Assembly (NCBI GenBank): GCA_031769625.1
Contig: JAUIMM010002560.1
Span: 434,001-498,000, forward strand
Length of the DNA stretch: 64,000 nt
Direction of reading: 5' to 3'
DNA from: Taudactylus pleione
Taxonomy: Eukaryota > Chordata > Amphibia > Anura > Myobatrachidae
A program made the translations under genes and the position numbers. Of this stretch, positions 30,707 to 42,420 are shown piece by piece. The notes under the pieces were generated by a model, which worked only from the letters and a program-made list of their open reading frames with translations, did not search any database and was not told where the DNA came from. Within the stretch, counting starts at the first letter, position 1. The number at the start of each line of letters is the position of its first letter.

Positions 30707-33700
30707 TCAGGTGCCTCCATCTCCTCGACCACCCAACAGCATCCAGTCTCCTCCTGTCATCTCCATCAGAGACCTAACCTCGTGAAGAATATTACACGCC
30801 ACCACCTCACAGGGAAGGATTTTACTTCTAGTTGTTACTAAGCACCGTGCGTTCCACGTGTGATATCTAACCACTAAACTAACTACAAAAATGGTGACCA
30901 AATCATAACGCCCATACCCTGTGAATGCTCCGTAAACCCACTCAGGGTAACTGAGCCCCGAAAGGCACGGAATGCGTAAGGCGCTCGAAACTTTCTTATA
31001 AATCTCAATGTTAAAGGGACATTCAAGCAAGAAGTGGTCCATAGTCTCCTCCTCCCCTGGACATTCCTCCCGTGGGCAACCACGATCATCGGCGCTTCTC
31101 CACCTGATGTGCCCCCTAACATAGAGCCTTCCTTGAAAAGAGAGCCAGGCCAGGTCCCTATACTTCAGTGGAATCCTCTCTGAACAGATCAAAGAGATCC
31201 CATCTGAGCAAACCTTGCCCGGGCAGTCCCTCAGTGATAGCGGGGCATAGAAGTGAGCCCGCAAAATGCCTCTCTCCAACTCCTTCCTAGAAAGGGTCTT
31301 GACATCACTCGCCACTACTCCCCATAGCCTTGTCACTCTCAAGCACAGGATGACATAGATCGGAAGAGCACCAGACCTACCTCTGAAGGCTTTAACACGG
31401 CCGCCATCATACCAGAGTTCAAGGAAAGGAGACACCCAAGCCCTAAAACTCTCTACCCACCAAGGAGAAGTCTCCAGAAACAGACTTCCAAGATTCAATT
31501 TAATAAAAGTTGTGGCAAAAAACACCACCGGATTGACCATACCCAATCCACCTTCATTCCTTGGTCTGTAGGTTATACCCCTCTTGACAATGTTCATCCC
31601 GTTCCCCCAAAATAAAAGGAAGAACAAGGATAACACTTTGGACCACAAAGATTGTGGCAAGAAACACATGTAGCTGACATACAGAAAAATAGGAACCAGG
31701 AAAGTTTTGCACAAGTGAACCCTTTCCCTGTAGGAGAACTGCCAAGTTCTCCAGGACTGTACTTTCCTGCTGGCTTCCTCTATCCTCTTTTCCCAATTTC
31801 GAGTGGCATAATCACCACGGTCAAAAATGATGCCTAAGATTTTGATCTGCGAACTGGCCCGGGGGAGACTGTCCGGAAGGCGAAATTCATCACCTTCCTC
31901 CCCCATCCAGAAAGCTTCACATTTGTCCTGATTTACTCTGGAGCACGAGGCTTCAGAGTAGTCGGAGACTAGGTGTTCTATACACTGAGCCTCTGCCACA
32001 GAGGACAGGACCACAGTGACATCATCCGCGTAGGCCACCACCCTCAATGGAGCCTCTGGGCCCAGCTGCACCCCCCTCAATGCACTGCAACCAATCCTCC
32101 TTACGAAGGGATCGATCGCGAAAACATATAAGAGCGGGCTCAGGGGGCATCCCTGATGGACACCAGAGTCAACCTTGAAAGCAGGGCCCACCCAACCATT
32201 AACAAGCGGGAAGCTTTCGGCCTTATTGTATAAAACACGAAGCCAATCCACCACCCTCACTGGAAGACCATACCACTCCAGAACAGCCCACAGGTACTTG
32301 TGGTTCACCCGGTCAAAAGCCTTCGACTGGTCCAATGCCAGTAAGTACTTGCCCCACTTTTCAGCACGACAGCGTTCCACGGCCTCCTGGACGCCAAGGA
32401 CAGCACTAAACGTGCTACGACCTTTCACAGTGCAATGCTGAGATGGAGACAGTACCAGCCCAGAAACTTCCATCAGCCGATTAAATAGTATTTTTGCCAG
32501 GATCTTTCTGTCCGTATTGAGAAGAGCGATGGGGCGCCAATTCTCAATACGGGACGGGTCCTTACCTTTTGATAACAATATGAGAGCGGAAGACCTCATG
32601 GAAGGAGGGAGCGACCCCTCACCCAGGCATTCATTATAGACCTCCATAAGGCGCGGAGCCAAGATGTCCCTGAAAGCTTTAAAGAACTCGGACGTTAAAC
32701 CATCCGGACCTGGAGATTTTTTGATAGACAAACTGTCTATTGCCCTCTTGACTTCCTCCACCATCACATCATCACCCAAAGAGTCAAAGGAGGCATCAAG
32801 CTTCTGTAACCCTGGTGTCTCCCTCAGAAAGGACTCCATCCTCTCCCTAATAAGTGGCTGCTCAGACAGAAGGTCCGTATAGTAGGACCTGATGACCCCC
32901 AGGATACCATCCCTGTCTTCACAGAGAGTACCCTGCCCGTCATACAGGCCCCTCACCTCCCTTAGATCAACCGCTTTCCTGCAACTCTGGTAGGGATCAG
33001 GCGAGTGGTATTTACCATAATCCCTCTCCAAAATCAAGGAAGCCAGCCGATCATATTGGAGCTCCCTCAACTGAGCTTTCACCCGGAAGATATCCCCACT
33101 ATCTCCACACTCAGAGATCAGGAAATCAAGTTTCTTCCTCAAACTCTGATAGACACATCTTTTTCTCAAGTTCTTTTGTGCTACCAGCCTCTGAAAAAGC
33201 CTTCGAGTCCTTTTTTTGCACTCTTCCCACCACTCAGACCTAGACCAACCAGCCTCCAGAAGTGTCTCCTGTAGTTGGAAGAAATCCCTAAAGGACTGGC
33301 TAATACTCTCTTCTTTCAGAAGGTCAGAGCTCAAACTCCAAAGGCCCCGGCCTCTCTGAGGAGTTTCCGAAGCATTCAACGCGACACTCAAGCAAACGTG
33401 GTCGGAGAATTCTACAGCCCTTACCTCAGGAGGCAGAGTTTTCGAACTCTCCTTAACAAAAAACCTATCCTAGACCTACGATTGCTACAATGATACGTGT
33501 AACCCGTGAGGTCTGGACAATGGCGAATGTGCACATCGACCAGACCTGCCTCTCTAACCATACTAACTAAAAATCTCGCATCATAGCCCAGGGTTGACTT
33601 TGCACCCCCCCTGTCTTTGGGCCTTACAATGGTGTTAAAATCACCACCAAAGACAACCTGCCGGGCCGTAAAAAGGAATGGTTTTATCAGCCCAAAAAGG

Positions 33701-34068
33701 CACTTCCTATCCCAGGCCGACTGCGGCCCGTAGACGTTAATCAGCCTGAGATCATGCCCCCTTAGGCTAACATCCAAAACCATACACCTACCTATCTGTA
33801 ATTCTATAATCTTGTGTACAGTTACCATATCAGTAAAAAGCACTGCCACCCCACCGTACGGCTCGGCCGCAAGAGACCAATAGGATGGGCCCCTCCTCCA
33901 CTGGCTTTTGGCCCTGCGAAGTGTGGACAAGTCCCCTATTCTGGTCTCCTGCAAAAACAAAATATCAACCTCAATCGTGTTGAAAAAAGAAAAGGCCATA
34001 TAACGAGCACGTTCAGAATAAACGGAAGCCACATTAATGGTGGCACATCGTATAGGGTGTGTAGCCAT
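30707..34068 (-). pseudogene. ORF2 of LINE copy 3, frameshifted endonuclease-RT
   Basis: It starts at the ATG at 34068 (after an in-frame TAA) and reads 215 codons to 33421 with the endonuclease residues N12, E41, Y113 and GGDFN kept. Compared with copy 1, a 4-bp deletion near 33469 then shifts the frame just where RIDRF would be read, losing the last endonuclease residues including SDH from that frame. The rest continues in another frame; from an internal ATG it is open over 33391-30707 (894 codons) with SPGPDGL, NWRPIALLN, LDQSKAFD, YADD and the CPREEC finger. A second, 1-bp deletion near 30757-30761 replaces the last 20 or so residues. Copy 3 cannot make a complete ORF2 protein without frameshifting. 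Confidence 0.88.
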
Positions 34069-34742
34069 AGTTCTAGATTATAGAGATAGGGCTCCATTTC
34101 ACTTTCACTTTGTTACACAGGAAGACCCCTCCCCCGAGGATCCTTCCTGCTTACAAGGCACCCCAGAAGTGATACCTTCACCAGACGATGACACAACCAT
34201 ACACTCACCCTCCACCACATCCACGCCATCCCCAAGAGGCACAGCACCCGCAGTTGGTTCACCCGGCCCATCGGCCCCAACCGCAGACACCAACCCCACC
34301 TCAACAATACCCTGCCTGTCCCCACCAGTCAGGGAAACAAAAGCAGGATCAGGGTCAGGATCTGGCGGTTTTGGATCCACCAAGATGACTGGAGCTTCCT
34401 GACTTGGAGGTATCATCTCCAAAGAATCTCCCAAAATAACAGACTCAGGGGTTTCCTCAACTATGTCTGCTCCGGCAGAAAACACTCCAACCTCCTCCAT
34501 CTTCCCTAACCCCTTTCCTTCACCACTTGACCCTGTCAATCCCAGATTCGACAGGTCCCACTCCAGCTTACCACCCTGCTCCACATTCTTTGATTTTACC
34601 GTAACCTTACCCCCTCTTCTCCTGTTTTTCGCTTTGGCACCTTCTGCAGCTTCCCCAAAGGTACTTTTCCTACTGACCTTCTTTCTCACCTCAGAAGGCC
34701 TAGCAACCTGAACCAAATCACCACTTTCCTGTCTTACTATCT

Positions 34743-34751
34743 CCCCCCCCC
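34743..34751. other. Nine-base C homopolymer at the ORF1 frameshift
   Basis: The reading frame of ORF1 copy 3 changes at this run, between the acidic EEEEVAEKGGG segment and the VRKKVSRKSTF segment. Copies 1 and 2 have no such run at the same place. Confidence 0.8.
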
Positions 34752-36793
34752 TTCTCCGCTACCTCCTCCTCCTCGTCATCTGCCACAGAGAATGTAAAGC
34801 GGTTTGAAAGCTGGACAACATCCTCCCTTTGACCTACCCTCCTCTTCCTATTTGACTTCACAACTGTAAAGGAAGATTCTCCCCTCTCTACCGGCACCTC
34901 CTTCTGGATTTCGGCAGCTTCCAGCACATCTTTTCCACTACCTACTTCCTCACCCTCCTCAATGTCACTCAGACTGGCCCCTCTCGTTGGAGGTTCTATG
35001 ACCACCGGCAAACTCCCAATAGCACTTTCCTCATTGTGCGATGCCGAGGGGCAACGGCTATAAGGGTGACCGATACACCCACAGAGATTACACTTCACCA
35101 CATCACAATCTCTAGAGAGGTGACCCAACTCGCCACACATGGCACACTTGACCTCAGGGCAATTGTTAGAAAAATGCCTAAAGCTGCCACAACGATGACA
35201 GACTCTTGGCTGACCGGGGTAGAAAGCCTGGATCTTATCTCGGCCAATAAAAGCTGCTGCCGGAATGTGCTTTGTCTCTATACCTACCCTGTTTAGCCTG
35301 ACAAAAACAGAATAAGCTCCACCCCACACCCCCTTTGTGTAGTCAATTTTCTCCAGGCACGTGGACAATACTGTACAAAAGCGGGATAACCAGAAAAGGA
35401 TGTCCTGTACTGGGAGGCTCTCATTTCTCACCAGGATAGTGACTTTAACCCTATCCTGGCGAGAGACCATTTGAGACCTGTAATTACTAAAGGGTGTCAC
35501 ACCCTTCTTCTCCTCCCACCTGGACGCAAATGCCTGTAACCCCTGCAGAGTCTGAAAACTCAGATCATACTCCGGGGTTCTGATGGGGTGAATGCAGGCA
35601 AAGAGGTCCATGGGTGAGAATCCCATGGAGAAAACCATCTCTAGAAAAACACCCTTACTTGGCGGGTCCCCTTCAGCTACCAACTTTAGCTGCACCACAT
35701 TCCGCCTTCTTATCGGGGTACCACCACCAATGCCACTCCCACCATCATCACCACTGGTAGCGGCATTAGGAATCCTTGGTGCCCCTCCACCAGACACTAT
35801 TGTTGCATAAGACTTGGGCATAGGCTGGCCCATACTTTCCAGTCTCGAATTATTTTCAGCAATCAATTCAATTGCCGCACGGATCCTCTCAGGGCCCCCT
35901 ATTCCCCCATACAGTGAGTCTGCTACTTTTAATTGTTCCTCTGACAAAGTGGACCTGTCCAGAGGGGGCAGACCCTGTACCAGGCTAGCACCTGCCCTCA
36001 GTACCGGAGCCCCTGGGACAACAGTTGTGGCCCTGTTACCATCTGCCTCCACCCTGTCAGCAATCTGCAACATTTCCGCATCAATGGAGTCACTCCCACA
36101 GTCAGCCGCAACCACCCTCCTCCCAACAGCTGGCAAATCAGTACCGGGCGCCAGCATAATACCGGCAGGCATGACACACTCACCGGATACGACAGCAGTG
36201 TTCCCGATCACCGTGGGAACCACGGCCACGTCCCCATCCATCAGTCGCCGGGGAGCTTCCTCCAACTCCATGGCTCCGTCAGCAGCAATCTCCAAAGGCA
36301 CTTCCGCCCTGCCACCGTGAAGCGCATCGTGAGCCGCATCGTGACCCGCAGAGAGCCGGAGCCCCGCAGCCATCTTCCGGACTCTGTGGATTAACTCCTT
36401 CGGGCCCGCATCAGCCGCTGAGACACCCACCATGTCTTCCGACTTGATCTCCGCGCCGCCTCCTTCCCCGATCTCGTCGTCTCCGACCTCCATCGGCGCC
36501 ATCTTGGGACCCGAAATAGCCTGTTTCACCAGACTTGATTCCCAAAACGCCTCTGAAGACTCCTCCATCCTCGCTGGGGCTGCCACCGGGCCCGCCAGGC
36601 TCAGCAGATAGAGTACTCTGCCCTTGTACTTGGCCCACTTCTCCGCCAGCATCAGGAGCTCATCTTTGATGATCAGCCTCCCCTCGTTCGTAGATGTCAG
36701 GAATTTCTTTTTCTTGGAGGCAATCCGAGCAGACACCCGACCAGCCTCCTTTCTCAAAGCCGCAACATCCATAGCCAGGAACGTCTCCTGTTC

Positions 36794-36838
36794 AGCGGCA
36801 GCGGCAGCAGCGGCGGCAGCAGCAGCAGCAGCAGCGGC
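36794..36838 (-). repeat. Polyalanine-coding GCN tract in ORF1 of copy 3
   Basis: Fifteen consecutive alanine codons (mixed GCT/GCC) between GDG and EQE in the acidic N-terminal part of ORF1. No such tract occurs in copies 1 and 2. Confidence 0.9.
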
Positions 36839-37276
36839 CCCGTCTCCCTCGGAATCAGACTCCTGGGAATCTTCCTCCAGGAGACGCTGAGCATCGGGAC
36901 AGATCTCCTCCTCCATCTCCGTCTCCGTCTCCGCACAAAAGGTAAGCAGACCCGGGGGAACTAGCTCTACTCCTGGGGTTGCTTCACTCCCAGGGGAGCT
37001 TACCACCATCTCACACCCTAGAGTTAAGTCCTCACTCATAGGGGAGCACTGCGTTAGCCCGCACCCTGAAGTTAAATCACCACTCACAGGGGGGCCATGC
37101 AGCATGGGGTCCAAAGTCCGGCTCTCACCATCTTCCACGGCCACATCCAGCCGGGAGAGCACCACCACCGGTCGGCCAGTACTTCCAGCAGGCCCTCCAC
37201 CACCTCCAGGATCCGGGCCCTCAGAGACTTCCAGGACCCCGGGATCTCCTCCACCATCTCCCGGCAGGCCCTCCAT

Positions 37277-37366
37277 CCTCCCTGGGGAGGGACACTCCAG
37301 ACAGTCCCTGGCTACAAATCACTTCCAGAGGCCTAAGAGCTGAATCACAGGCGACCTCTAGGGGCG
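37277..37366 (-). other. 5' UTR of LINE copy 3
   Basis: About 90 bp, nearly the same length as in copies 1 and 2. It keeps the GCTCTTAGGCCT block (37328-37339) and a CCCCTAG-like start, which supports a complete 5' end. Confidence 0.75.
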
Positions 37367-39758
37367 AGGTCTTCAACACATCCAGTGAAATTTTGAGCTG
37401 TCTGTGTTTGCTAAAAGAGGAGATATCACAAAGTATGCGCTTTTGTTGTTTTCATTGCTTTCAATGCATTTTGGCCTAAAACTTGCATATGCTGTTTTCT
37501 CTTAAACGCAACATGGGAGAAAAACCATTTCACATCACATTTGTGGGTCTTGGTCTTCAACACATCCAGTGAAATTTTGAGCTGTCTGTGTTTGCTAAAA
37601 GAGGAGATATCACAAAGTATGCACTTTTGTTGTTTTCATTGCTTTCAATGCATTTTGGCCTAAAACTTGCATTTGCTGTTTTCTCTTAAACGCAACATGG
37701 GAGAAAAACCATTTCACATCACATTTGTGGGTCTTGGTCTTCAACACATCCAGTGAAATTTTGAGCTGTCTGTGTTTGCTACAAGAGGAGATAACACAAA
37801 GTATGCGCTTTTGTTGTTTCCTTTGCTTTCTATGCATTTTGGCCTAAAACTTGCATTTGCTGTTTTCTCTTAAATGCAACATGGGAGAAAAACCATTTCA
37901 CATCACATTTTTGGGTCTTGGTCTTCAACACATCCAGTGAAATTTTGAGCTGTCTGTGTTTACTACAAGAGGAGATAACACAAAGTTTGCGCTTTTGTTG
38001 TTTCCATTGCTTTCAATGCATTTTGGCCTAAAATGAGCAATTGCTGTTTTCTCTTAAACGCAAAATGGGGGAAAAACCATTTCACATCACATTTGTGGGT
38101 CTTGGTCTTCAACACATCCAGTGAAATTTTGAGATGTCTGTGTTTGCTACAAGAGGAGATAACACAAAGTTTGCGCTTTTGTTGTTTCCATTGCTTTCAA
38201 TGCATTTTGGCCTAAAACGAGCAATTGCTGTTTTCTCTTAAATGCAACATGGGGGAAAAACCATTTCACATCACATTTGTGGGTCTTGGTCTTCAACACA
38301 TCCAGTGAAATTTTGAGCTGTCTGTGTTTGCTACAAGTGGAGATAACACAAAGTATGCTCTTTTGTTGTTTCCATTGCTTTCAATGCATTTTGGCCTAAA
38401 ACGAGCAATTGCTGTTTTCTCTTAAACGCAACATGGGGGAAAAACCATTTCACATCACATTTGTGGGTCTTGGTCTTCAACACATCCAGTGAAATTTTGA
38501 GCTGTCTGTGTTTGCTACAAGAGGAGATATCACAAAGTATGCGCTTTTGTTGTTTCCATTGCTTTCAATGCATTTTGGCCTAAAACGTGCATTTGCTGTT
38601 TTCTCTTAAAAGCAACATGGGAGAAAAACCATTTCACATCACATTTGTGGGTCTTGGTCTTCAACACATCCAGTGAAATTTTGAGCTGTCTGTGTTTGCT
38701 ACAAGAGGAGATATCACAAAGTATGCGCTTTTGTTGTTTCCATTGCTTTCAATGCATTTTGGCCTAAAACGTGCATTTGCTGTTTTCTCTTAAACGCAAC
38801 ATGGGATAAAAACCATTTCACATCACATTTGTGGGTCTTTCAACACATCCAGTGAAATTTTGAGCTGTCTGTGTTTGCTACAAGTGGAGATAACACAAAG
38901 TATGCTCTTTTGTTGTTTCCATTGCTTTCAATGCATTTTGGCCTAAAACGAGCAATTGCTGTTTTCTCTTAAACGCAACATGGGGGAAAAACCATTTCAC
39001 ATCACATTTGTGGGTCTTGGTCTTCAACACATCCAGTGAAATTTTGAGTTGTCTGTGTTTGCTACAAGAGGAGATATCACAAAGTATGCGCTTTTGTTGT
39101 TTCCATTGCTTTCAATGCATTTTGGCCTAAAACGTGCATTTGCTGTTTTCTCTTAAATGCAACATGGGAGAAAAACCATTTCACATCACATTTGTGGGTC
39201 TTGGTCTTCGACACATCCAGTGAAATTTTGAGCTGTCTGTGTTTGCTACAAGAGGAGATATCACAAAGTATGCGCTTTTGTTGTTTCCATTGCTTTCAAT
39301 GCATTTTGGCTTAAAACGTGCATTTGCTGTTTTCTCTTAAACGCAACATGGGAGAAAAACCATTTCACCTCATAATTGTGGGTCTTGGTCTTCAACACAT
39401 CCAGTGAAATTTTGAGCTGTCTGTGTTTGCTACAAGAGGAGTTAACACAAAGTTTGCGCTTTTGTTGTTTCCATTGCTTTCAATGCATTTTGGCCTAAAA
39501 TGAGCAATTGCTGTTTTCTCTTAAACGCAAAATGGGGGAAACACTATTTCACATCACATTTGTGGGTCTTGGTCTTCAACACATCCAGTGAAATTTTGAG
39601 CTGTCTGTGTTTGCTACAAGAGGAGATATCACAAAGTATGCGCTTTTGTTGTTTCCATTGCTTTCAATGCATTTTGGCCTAAAACGAGCAATTGCTGTTT
39701 TCTCTTAAACGCAACATGGGAGAAAAACCATTTCACATCACATTTGTGGGTCTTGGTC

Positions 39759-39903
39759 TTCAACACATACAGTGAAATTTTGAGCTGTCTGTGTTTGCTA
39801 CAAGAGGAGATATCACAAAGTATGCGCTTTTGTTGTTTCCATTGCTTTCAATGCATTTTGGCCTAAAACGTGCCATTTCACATCACATTTGTGGGTCTTG
39901 GTC
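39759..39903. repeat. Shortened 145-bp monomer, second copy
   Basis: The same 39-bp deletion (CGTGC joined to CATTTCAC, junction near 39873) as at 29525-29669. The next monomer in both places has TAAATGCAAC followed by the ACATACAGTG variant, so the two places share descent. Confidence 0.9.
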
Positions 39904-40519
39904 TTCAACACATCCAGTGAAATTTTGAGCTGTCTGTGTTTGCTACAAGAGGAGATATCACAAAGTATGCGCTTTTGTTGTTTCCATTGCTTTCAATGCA
40001 TTTTGGCCTAAAACGTGCATTTGCTGTTTTCTCTTAAATGCAACATGGGAGAAAAACCATTTCACATCACATTTGTGGGTCGTGGTCTTCAACACATACA
40101 GTGAAATTTTGAGCTGTCTGTGTTTGCTACAAGAGGAGATATCACAAAGTATGCGCTTTTGTTGTTTCCATTGCTTTCAATTCATTTTGGCCTAAAACTT
40201 GCATTTGCTGTTTTCTCTTAAACGCAACATGGGAGAAAAACCATTTCACATCACATTTGTGGGTCTTAGTCTTCAACACATCCAGTGAAATTTTGAGCTG
40301 TGTGTGTTTGCTACAAGAGGAGATAACACAAAGTATGCGCTTTTGTTGTTTCCATTGCTTTCAATGCATTTTGGCCTAAAACGTGCATTTGCTGTTTTCT
40401 CTTAAACGCAACATGGGAGAAAAACCATTTCACATCACATTTGTGGGTCTTGGTCTTCAACACATCCAGTGAAATTTTGAGCTGTCTGTGTTTGCTACAA
40501 GAGGAGATATCACAAAGTA

Positions 40520-42420
40520 TGCGCTTTTGTTGTTTTCATTGCTTTCAATGCATTTTGGCCTAAAACGAGAATTTGCTGTTTTCTCTTAAACGCAACATGG
40601 GAGAAAAACCATTTCACATCACATTTGTGGGTCTTGGTCTTCAACACATCCAGTGAAATTTTGAGCTGTCTGTGTTTGCTAAAAGAGGAGATCTCACAAA
40701 GTATGCGCTTTTGTTGTTTTCATTGCTTTCAATGCATTTTAGCCTAAAACTTGCATTTGCTGTTTTCTCTTAAACGCAACATGGGAGAAAAACCATTTCA
40801 CATCACATTTGTGGGTCTTGGTCTTCAACACATCCAGTGAAATTTTGAGCTGTCTGTGTTTGCTACAAGAGGAGATATCACAACGTATGCGCTTTTGTTG
40901 TTTCCATTGCTTTCAATGCATTTTGGCCTAAAACGAGCAATTGCTGTTTTCTCTTAAACGCAACACGGGGGAAAAACCATTTCACATCACATTTGTGGGT
41001 CTTGGTCTTCAACACATCCAGTGAAATTTTGAGCTGTCTGTGTTTGCTACAAGAGGAGATATCACAAAGTATGCGCTTTTGTTGTTTCCATTGCTTTCAA
41101 TGCAATTTGGCCTAAAACGTGCATTTGCTGTTTTCTCTTAAACGCAACTTGGGAGAAAAACCATTTCACATCACATTTGTGGGTGTTGGTCATCAACACA
41201 TCCAGTGAAATTTTGAGCTGTCTGTGTTTGCTACAAGAGGAGATAACACAAAGTATGTGCTTTTGTTGTTTCCATTGCTTTCAATGCATTTTGGCCTAAA
41301 ACGTGCATTTGCTGTTTTCTCTTAAACGCAACATGGGAGAAAAACCATTTCACATCATAATTGTGGGTCTTGGTCTTCAACACATCCAGTGAAATTTTGA
41401 GCTGTCTGTGTTTGCTACAAGAGGAGTTAACACAAAGTTTGCGCTTTTGTTGTTTCCATTGCTTTCAATGCATTTTGGCCTAAAATGAGCAATTGCTGTT
41501 TTCTCTTAAACGCAAAATGGGGGAAAAACCATTTCACATCACATTTGTGGGTCTTGGTCTTCAACACATCCAGTGAAATTTTGAGCTGTCTGTGTTTGCT
41601 TCAAGAGGAGATATCACAAAGTATGAGCTTTTGTTGTTTCCATTGCTTTCAATGCATTTTGGCCTAAAACGAGCAATTGCTGTTTTCTCTTAAACGCAAC
41701 ACGGGGGAAAAACCATTTCACATCACATTTGTGGGTCTTGGTCTTCAACACATCCAGTGAAATTTTGAGCTGTCTGTGTTTGCTAAAAGAGGAGATATCA
41801 CAAAGTATGCGCTTTTGTTGTTTCCATTGCTTTCAATGCATTTTGGCCTAAAACGTGCATTTGCTGTTTTCTCTTAAACGCAACATGGGAGAAAAATCAT
41901 TTCACATCACATTTGTGGGTCTTGGTCTTCAACACATACAGTGAAATTTTGAGCTGTCTGTGTTTGCTACAAGAGGAGATATCACAAAGTATGCGCTTTT
42001 GTTGTTTCCATTGCTTTCAATGCATTTTGGCCTAAAACGTGCATTTGCTGTTTTCTCTTAAACGCAACATGGGAGAAAAACCATTTCACATCACATTTGT
42101 GGGTCTTGGTCTTCAACACATCCAGTGAAATTTTGAGCTGTCTGTGTTTGCTACAAGAGGAGATATCACAAAGTATGCGCTTTTGTTGTTTTCATTGCTT
42201 TCAATGCATTTTGGCCTAAAACGAGAATTTGCTGTTTTCTCTTAAACGCAACATGGGAGAAAAACCATTTCACATCACATTTGTGGGTCTTGGTCTTCAA
42301 CACATCCAGTGAAATTTTGAGCTGTCTGTGTTTGCTAAAAGAGGAGATCTCACAAAGTATGCGCTTTTGTTGTTTTCATTGCTTTCAATGCATTTTAGCC
42401 TAAAACTTGCATTTGCTGTT
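40520..42420. repeat. 9-monomer spaced duplication
   Basis: The pair of markers AAAACGAGAATTTG and ATTTTAGCC, with GATCTCAC between them, occurs at about 40564/40739 and again at about 42220/42395, exactly 1656 bp (9 x 184) apart. The monomers on either side match less well, so only a short block is shared. Confidence 0.6.

Larger units (their letters stand above)
34105..37276 (-). pseudogene. ORF1 of LINE copy 3, frameshifted gag-like protein
   Basis: It starts at the ATG at 37276, which corresponds to the chosen start of copies 1 and 2. 852 codons are open to 34718 and include a 15-residue alanine run, the conserved pre-knuckle domain and three CX2CX4HX4C knuckles (CHRCGSFRHFSNNC, CAMCGELGHLSRDC, CNLCGCIGHPYSRC, about residues 693-742). 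The frame then shifts at a run of nine C (34743-34751, G in coding sense) in the acidic tail. The remaining C-terminal part (KSTFGEAAEGAK and onward) is open in another frame over 34716-34105. The GVAV repeats of copies 1 and 2 are absent. The shift could be a homopolymer sequencing error. Confidence 0.85.
30217..37366 (-). mobile_element. Tx1-like non-LTR retrotransposon, copy 3 (diverged, defective)
   Basis: A 7.15-kb sister-subfamily element on the minus strand, complete at both ends by comparison with copy 1. The protein order is the same but clearly diverged (ORF1 more than ORF2). The left flank ends GTGGGT at 30216 and the right flank resumes GGTCTTCAAC at 37367, so CTT of the monomer's GGGTCTTGGTCTTC is missing, or the break used both copies of the GGTCTT repeat. 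There is no target duplication. The element-sense 3' end AATAAAAAAGGATT resembles the ATTAAAGAGAATT of copy 1 and has no terminal poly(A). Three frameshifts are visible. Confidence 0.92.
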
